From the NCBI RefSeq assembly GCF_000003815.2, contig NC_049989.1, forward strand, positions 5,829,245-5,893,244: DNA of 64,000 nucleotides, given 5' to 3'. Below are positions 57,095-64,000 of the stretch, in pieces. Source of the DNA: Branchiostoma floridae. Its lineage: Eukaryota; Chordata; Leptocardii; Amphioxiformes; Branchiostomatidae. The notes beneath the pieces are model-generated. The model saw nothing but the letters and a program-made list of their open reading frames with translations, did no database searches and had not been told where the DNA came from. The position numbers and the translations under genes are program-made. Position 1 is the stretch's first letter, and every line of letters starts with the position of its first letter.

Positions 57095-60000
57095 CTACAG
57101 TAGTGATGTTGACGGCCCTCCATTCTGTAAGGATCTTTTCTTCTTCTTTGACTTGAACATGGGAGGTTTGGCTAATTTGAAAGCAGTCCTGTGAAACAGA
57201 TAAACACAAACAATGTTAAGTATCAAAGACAAACACATAGCTTTGGGTAAGAAACTTAATACTACACACGTCAACATATGAAGTGAATACTATTTGGCTT
57301 GTCAACATATGTATATGATATGAGAGAAATACAAATAAACTTGCAGTTTTTTTACAACTGTTCTGGTCTTCCTTTCTGGTCTTCCCAAACTTTGGCAAGA
57401 GCTGGATGATGAATTTGAATATGATTTTATCTAATGCAGGGCTCGAAATTCATTTTTGGGATCAGGTGCACTGGTACACCCAGCTTAAAAGATTAGGTGC
57501 ACCAAAAATTGTTTGGGTGCACCACTTAAATTCAAGTAGAATGTCAGAAAAACCTGACAACAAAACATAGTTACATGCTATCAAATTCTTAAACAACTAC
57601 CATGACAGAAATTTTCAATTTTTATTACCTTTCTAACACTTAGATGTCAAGAATATGATGTATACTAGTACACTTTGATATCTTTACATACATGAACCCA
57701 ATAACATATTTGGGTGCACCCCGTGCACCCACAGAAAATAATTGGGTGCACAGCTCCAAATTTGGGTGCACCTGGGTGCACATGCACCCAGTATTTCGAG
57801 CCCTGTAATGGCATGATTATTTCTAGCAAAATAAAGTGGATACTTACTCGCATGTGGAACAGATAGGGCTGAAGGAGCAGAAAACTGCAGGAGAAAAACA
57901 GTCAATCAATAGCATCACAAAATTATCTGACATACAGTACGATGGAACAAAACTCTTTGCAAAGAAATTGAGACAATTTACTGTACAACAAAAATCAAGG
58001 TGATCTACTCGTTGTCAATGGTACTGTTAACCTAAACAGAACCTGAACATCCAACAGAAATGATTGCAAATCTTTTATCATCTATTTGATAGTTGTGTCT
58101 AGATGAACAATAATAAAACATCATGAAATTTTGACTTACTTGATAGACAGACAGAGCAGACGTAGCCTATGTCTATGAGTGTCCTGTGACAGAAACAGGC
58201 GGCCCTGTAGTCTACCTGTACTTTAGGTGGGAGAGCCATGACTTCCCGCATGGTCAGGTCAGGCAGAAACACCCACTGCAGAAGAACATGAGAAATATAT
58301 TAGAGCTTATACGTGACGGTGTATCATATGATCGAGCCTTGTAACATGTCAACCAATCGTATACCAGTACAAAACCATATTTTCTTGTTGGACTGGTCCA
58401 GAAAAAACGGACCTGAAAAAAAATCAGTTGACCGGATCTTGGACAGATTATAAAATGAACAGATTATATCGGCAGGTGTTAACTCGTTTTGGGACTTACT
58501 GGTCCAAGAAAATAACAAGAGCAAAGTAAAGTTTCTAAAAGTAAACTTGGTCAAAGTTAGTGTTGGTTACATAGGATTTTAAAATACCATTATACGTCAG
58601 ATACTCCACCAAAATGAATTCTTAGTAGCAAAATGAACCATTGCTTTGTGTATTGCCTATTCACAAGTTTTCACAGATGATTAGGTTCAGCTTCAGGTCC
58701 AGACCTGGGCCTGATCCTCTGGACTTGGACTGTACTTATACCTTGTAAGCTACCAACCAAACTTCCATCCAGCAGTGTATTGTCTTTCTCCTACTCAAAT
58801 AGACAAAGAAGTCAGTAGCTACAGAGTACTACCATTGTAGCGTGCTTCTAACACCTACCAGTAAATATTGCAGGAGTCCCGACATCTGTGGTATTTTCAG
58901 GTAAATGCCCCCCGTGATGTCAGAAGCCTTTATTGGGAGGTAAAAAATACCTCTAGTTAGTGCAACAAAAAACACAAAGGATAAAAACACTTCTGACTGC
59001 AAAATATAAAAAATCAGACTAGGTTTGAATCCAGAGGAAAAGTGCTAGCACCATACCTGTTGTAGTAGTCCTGACTCCTTATCAAGTATACAGGCATCTA
59101 TAACAACATTCTGAAAAGTATGAAGTTTAAAAGAAATTAGAAATTAGTTGGCATTACTGCATCCTTCATTCTTGCTTGATTACTGAAGTACATTTAGGGG
59201 TAAAGCCCTAGTTACACATAACTGAACATGGCTCCCAACCACAAGCCAAAGAAGGTTGGTATAAGTTGGGAGCAGACTATCCAGTTTTACATTTAAGAGT
59301 CAATTGGACCCCCTTAACACACCCATTCTAGACCTCATATCCACAGCAGAACACCAGCCAACCAAGCCAAACAAACACCAGCCTACCTAGTTGCCCTAGC
59401 TCCCAAATCACTCCAAACAATGGTAAGGGTAACTGGGGATTAACGGTAAGTTCCTGAAATCGTACCTGTTTCTGTGCAGTGAATATGACATTCATGAGGT
59501 TCATGTACTGGGAGGGGCTGTCTTCTGCTGCCTTGATAACCTGTAGAAAGGTGGCAATTTTTCACAGTCATCATGTTTTGCTGCAATTGTTTCCAACCCA
59601 TACAAACTATGCCAGCCACTTCAAAATAAAATGCCTACAAGGCAGGTCACAATTGCACAAGACTAGCTATATAGTTTAAGCCTGAAAAGTCTCACCAATA
59701 CTCTGGAATTCAGTTGTTGTCCCGCTGAAAAAAAGGAAACATAATCTTAAGCCTCTTTCACAAAAGACAGCAGCAGGTCTATGACAGTCACAGAAAATTT
59801 TGGAAAATTTGTAGGAAAGTCATGAGTGTCATACAAAATAAAGATCTTTTGCAAGGGACAATGTTGTTCTAGTGTTAGCATTGTTTCATTTCATGCTTCA
59901 TTTCAATAAGATATGGAATGTAAAATAAAAATCTAATGAGACTTACCTTGGTACTCCTTTTCTAACCTATGAACATCTGTAAGGAGTTAAGAAAATCTAA

Positions 60001-62332
60001 GCATATATTTCTTATTATCAATGTCTGTCTTTTACTTCTCGCAAACTGTAACCTGTTTAATGGGTATTGCTTGTCTTACCTATATGTATGTAATGCATAA
60101 GGCTGTTATTTCTTGAAATAGAAATAAAAACAGAGAGGATACAGCAGAGGGCAACTGCAAGAGAGCCAGCCAGCAGGGTGTCTGTCTTCAACTCTCTGCT
60201 GGTCGTATCTGTGCCAGCACATCAGGAAGAGGGCATATAAACAAGTGCTTTTGTTGTTTTTGAAAAAAAGCTGTAATTTTGTTATGGAAATTGCGACAGG
60301 CAGGCCTTTTTGGCATAAACATATAACAATGAATGCTATCTAAGAAATTAGCATGACTTGTAGTTGTAGTCATCCGGACTGTCTTAAATTCTGAATATTG
60401 ACCAGGGTTTTCCGCAGATTATAGAATTATGGCACTACGTGGCTTTACTCCAACTTATATACAAATATGAACAAGTGACCGTAGGTAACATAGTCTGTGA
60501 CGTCGGTCTGGTATATGTTGGTTGTTTTGTCTTCTTTGGTGTGTGACGTTGTGCTTATATCCTATATGATTCTTTTCATGGTGTTAGATATATCGTTGTA
60601 TCTAAAGTTGCCTAATATTTCTGTGTCATGTGAATCTTACTAAACAGGTATGGATTGTGAGATAACATGTGGCCAAAGTCAAAAAGATATGGTGACGATA
60701 AGTTACCGGATGGTCTACTCTAATACACAGGCACATTCACACACAGACACACCTACAAGACCGACAGGCAGACTGACAAACGCACCAAGTATTAACATGT
60801 TTCTGTTATGGACGTAATAAGTATGAAGCACGGAATAGGACCTTGATGTTTCTTAGTCGAAGTCCGGGAATATAATATGGCTAAACTTCATTTGGGACGA
60901 GAATTCTTACACGCTTCATTGCAAACGGCGACAGGAGGTATTTGATTGACAGGGTCATTAGTGGAACATTAGATGTCGGTTCCCATGTCCCACATACGAT
61001 AACACACAGCTGTTGATGATGAACTGTGCGATAAGTTTTTAACTAGTGTGAAGCCATAAGGTATCATGACACAGTGTTAATGGGTGAATCCCGGGGTCCA
61101 TGATGCTGGTACATAAAGTAGTACGGATAAACTTGTTGAATAAGAGGTAGAAAGCAAACGCGCGTAAAATTCTTGCACATATCGCGCATCTGCTTAACTA
61201 TACCCAATTACCTCAACGGGCACCATATGCAGACATGGGCCAATCCACTGTGAAACGTACAATTTGCAGGGGTGATTTCTGAAATTATTACATACATAAT
61301 AAAAACAGCTGCCGAAAAAATAAAACACCTTGCATCATCGTCCAACTATGTGTAGAGAACCTGCCAAACCACAAACGTATGCGACAACGGGAACATGCAG
61401 ATATAGATGCGAACGTGCGTTACATTGACGACCAGAGAACATCACGCGTCTGCTTGCAATATCTCAATTACAGCATGACCCATATACAGGGGATCTGGAC
61501 TAATACACCGAAAGATGAACATTTTGTAGGGGTGTTATTTTTATTGCGTCCCTAATAAAACCAACTGCCGCAAAAACAACCAAAAAAAACAACGTGCATC
61601 ATCGTCAACCTCAGTGCAGATGACCTGCCAAACAACGTACGTATGCGACAACGGGAACATGCAGATACCGATGCGAACGCGAATAACTTTGACGATCAGG
61701 TAACACCACGCATAGATCTGCTTGACAAATTCCAATGACACCATGACCCACATACAGAGGATCTGGACCAAAACACCGCAAGACGAACAAATTGTAGGGG
61801 TGTTATTTTTATAAAATCCATAATAAAACCACCTGCCGCAAAAAAAAGTTCACGTGCATCATCGTCAACCTCAGTACAAAGGACCTGCCAAACCACATAG
61901 AATTCAGACAACGGGAACATACAGATACAGCTGCGAACGCGCGTAAACGTGACAAAACTAAAAGTCTGTCAACCAGAGGGTCTGGTCACAGACTAATAAC
62001 AAACTTTGTTTGCAAGTAACATATACATTGTTCCTTAAAAATCATATAACTATGACATTCCATGTAATGTGATTATCACTTTGGTACAAACCATTACACT
62101 TACACATATAAATACATCTGTAGCTGCAATAGTATCATGAAGATATCCATGGGCTGTAGCTACAAATGTATAGCTGCATGTTGACGTACTGTACGGTGTA
62201 CCTGATGTCATGAACTGTTTGATCTCCTCCACAACAGTGTCGTCTACAGTGGCGAACTGTTCGTACCTCCCATCCTCCCCTCTCCTCTGGTCTAACCTGG
62301 GGTCAGCCATGTTCTTAGGGTACAGGAAATGT
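57095..62332 (-). CDS. GTF2H3: general transcription factor IIH subunit 3 (p34/TFB4), N-terminus missing
   Basis: Subunit of TFIIH (transcription initiation and nucleotide excision repair), partner of the p44 subunit. Minus-strand exons found: 62202-62332, 60143-60208, 59947-59976, 59696-59724, 59466-59540, 59057-59110, 58859-58927, 58140-58275, 57848-57884, 57095-57188. Phases match (721 nt, 240 residues). Diagnostic blocks: [80 protein letters not shown], and the C4-type zinc finger AACFCH...YVCSVCLS...[11 protein letters not shown], then a basic tail (KSKKKKR). The first exon seen starts mid-codon with HFLYP. About 65-70 residues of the vWA-like N-terminus must lie upstream; I could not find them up to position 64000. 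The intron between 60208 and 62202 holds the second 1.53 kb element. Confidence 0.93.
57437..57805. mobile_element. short DNA element with CAGGGCTCGAAAT termini
   Basis: Starts CAGGGCTCGAAAT and ends ATTTCGAGCCCTG, with a 5-bp TAATG flank repeated on both sides (57432-57436, 57806-57810). The interior is made of repeats of GGGTGCAC/GTGCACCC. The CAGGG ends recall hAT, but that superfamily makes 8-bp duplications. It lies in a GTF2H3 intron. Confidence 0.75.
58345..58560. repeat. interspersed repeat, reverse of 20880-21160
   Basis: Diverged inverted copy of the repeat described at 20880-21160: 'ttttcttgttggactggtcc', 'aaaatcagt', 'tggtccaagaaaataacaag' and 'aacttggtcaaa'. It lies in a GTF2H3 intron. 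Confidence 0.6.
60465..61998 (-). mobile_element. 1.53 kb non-autonomous element, copy 2
   Basis: Reverse-oriented, nearly identical copy of 10986-12516, 49 kb away, in a GTF2H3 intron. Differences include a 4-bp 'agat' duplication near 61710 and scattered substitutions. Homology stops sharply at both ends. Confidence 0.85.
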
Positions 62333-64000
62333 CTGTATGTAGGAGAAGGTAAAACAGACATCATTCTTCCTGGGCTGGCTTTAATGCTTCACAGATCAAA
62401 ATTGAATTCTGTACTAAGTACATGGAAATCTTTTTGGGTGCAGTTCACAGTACAATGGTTCACGTCACCTTCATTATTGCCAAGGAGGTTATATTCAGAA
62501 GGAGATTGTACGGGCTTAATACCCCGTTGCGCGCTATTGTTTAGACCCGCTAGCTCCCGTGGCGGCCTTTTGTTTACGCCCTCCGGCGGTGCCGCTCTGA
62601 TCTGATGTTGGATTCAGGGCATGGCGCCATTTTTAACCGAGCGCCAATCAGAAGAGCCCGACTGTGACGTCACGCGTCCGAGCTTGGCCGAAGATCACCC
62701 GAGGCTGAGATCGGCATGCCGGCAGTTTCCGCGTATTTCCTTATTTGGGAAGCGCGGGTGACGTGTGCAAAAGGCGGCATCATTTGGACAAGACGCTGAC
62801 GGCCATTTTGATGTGTGTTTCACCGCTGTACGATCGACATGGGTGAGTTTATAAGCATTTTTGTGGATGCGTACGGGATTTTTTTGCTCGAAAATATGAA
62901 AAATGTTCTGTATTAAATGTCTCCATAAAAATTATTTAACAAATTTCCCACCGAAACTGACGAATTTCCTGGATAGTTTAATGCTTTGGTGACCCATTGA
63001 AATATTGTTTGTCATTGGACTCAGTTTAGATTTACTGGACTCTGCGTTTGAGTTTTGCTTTATTTTTGTGTCAGTACGGACTCCGTGGATCCATCACACT
63101 CATGGGCAGGGTGGGAGGTTACATGTACTAGCGACATGGGATTTTGTAGTCGACATTTTGATCATTACGCCTAATCGTTTGTAGTTCAACCCGGTACACG
63201 CGGCGACATCATATCCACTTGTTTATGTGACCAATAACCTCCTTGATGTGACGTTAACGTTGTGCAACTAGGTTCCCAGTCTTATCGAGTCCATGTTTGT
63301 GCTTTTCAGAAAACTACCGAGGAAGGGAAGACCACTAAATCGACGCCATAGTGGATACGGCCTTGCCGAAAAGGCCACGTAGTTCGGAATAAAATTTACG
63401 TATCTGAACCAAGAGTGGTAATCATCGTGTTCTGTTTATAGTTAAATATAACGTTTCTTCTAAATAACGTCACAATAAGTGTTTCTTGGGAACCTCCGAT
63501 CAAATAGTTCATACAATTTCTAGTCGGTATTCTGACTTGACGGTAGCGATGAATAAAGATTTCCCTCCCCCTACCCATAGTCTATTTATTTCCGCTACGC
63601 AAGACAATTGTTGCAGAAAAGTATGAACGATCTTGAAGGTAAGAATTTTTGATGGTCTTAAAATACATATTACCGTTTAGAAAATGAACTTCTAGATGCA
63701 ATACGTTAGTTTAAATGCAGTGGCAGTTAAATACATGTATTGTGACAGTGAGGTCAGCTTAGCTCAACCGCACGTATTACAAGTAAAAATGTTACTGCTA
63801 TAGCTATCGCTAGTTCTGTGTTGTCTGCAAGACAGCCAGGTGCCTTCGATTCTTCAAGAACTTCTTCAAAATCACTCAAAACCCGTTTTAAAGTCACTGT
63901 TTCCAGTGCGAGTTATCTTGAAAAAGACTGTAAACAAAGGACCCTTGCTTGCCGGCGTATGCAGATCGGGGGGTAATTAGCACCTCGACGTGAAGTTGTT
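62333..64000. other. upstream of the first GTF2H3 exon seen; no exon found
   Basis: Should be GTF2H3 intron if the N-terminal exons lie further right. The part from 62520 to 62860 is CpG-rich with promoter-like sites. The rest is AT-rich, and no coding block with conserved residues is recognised on either strand. Confidence 0.4.
62640..62850 (+). promoter_or_regulatory. CpG-rich promoter-like segment
   Basis: CCAAT (62644-62648), a full CRE TGACGTCA (62665-62672) and CpG-rich sequence precede ATGG|GTGAGT at about 62837-62846, a possible first exon and donor on the plus strand. The best downstream acceptor (about 63310) gives only ten codons. Part of the segment resembles the GC-rich repeat at 26.7 kb, so it may be repeat-derived. 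Confidence 0.35.

Noticed and set aside
62837-63340. Short protein-coding gene starting MG/ME at 62837
   Set aside because: The best acceptor near 63310 gives only about ten codons before a stop. No conserved sequence was seen.

Overview
This is animal nuclear DNA, most likely from a cephalochordate (amphioxus, Branchiostoma-like). The basis is inference. The genes have many short phase-matched exons with GT/AG introns. The conserved proteins resemble vertebrate orthologues but are clearly diverged. A DIRS-type retrotransposon, many MITEs and LRR/death-domain innate-type genes fit lancelet genomes. The species cannot be proven from the sequence alone. Two N gaps are present (28035-28134 and 28854-29008). 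LAYOUT. (1) 662-9095, minus: a complete 20-exon MKS1 gene (ciliary transition zone, B9 domain). (2) 9358-15091, plus: a complete 9-exon TPGS1 gene (tubulin polyglutamylase complex subunit 1), head-to-head with MKS1 across 262 bp, so two ciliary genes share one promoter region. (3) 16804-34776, plus: a complete 5-exon UBE2G1 gene (E2 ubiquitin-conjugating enzyme, catalytic Cys90). It is inflated by an 11 kb intron 2 full of repeats and an intron 3 that holds an almost complete DIRS/tyrosine-recombinase retrotransposon (28502-33372, minus) with gag, RT, RNase H and a gap-truncated recombinase. (4) 37966-42675, minus: a tiny 4-exon gene for a 69-aa secreted, Thr/Ala-rich, probably membrane-tethered peptide, with two RFX X-box matches upstream. 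(5) 45726-49163, minus: a 7-exon gene for an unrecognised 448-aa protein built from four helix-plus-strand repeats and ending in a CaaX-like CILL. (6) 50680-54761, minus: a leucine-rich-repeat plus death-domain protein (487 aa). A tandem repeat (about 50340-50740) begins in its last codons. (7) 57095-62332, minus: GTF2H3 (TFIIH p34), ten exons seen, N-terminus missing. REPEATS. A 1.53 kb non-coding element occurs twice in opposite orientation (10986-12516 and 60465-61998). Five copies of a TACTCTCC...GGAGAGTA MITE occur in 42-57 kb, two with perfect 9-bp target duplications. Also present are a second 9-bp-TSD foldback, a tRNA-like 280-bp tandem array, a 1.6 kb G-rich TIR element, a TG microsatellite and a minisatellite inside an MKS1 intron. 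HOW THE GENES RELATE. MKS1 and TPGS1 are both ciliary and probably co-expressed. UBE2G1 and GTF2H3 are housekeeping. The LRR-death-domain gene and the CaaX repeat protein lie tandemly on one strand. No functional link between those two can be shown from sequence.
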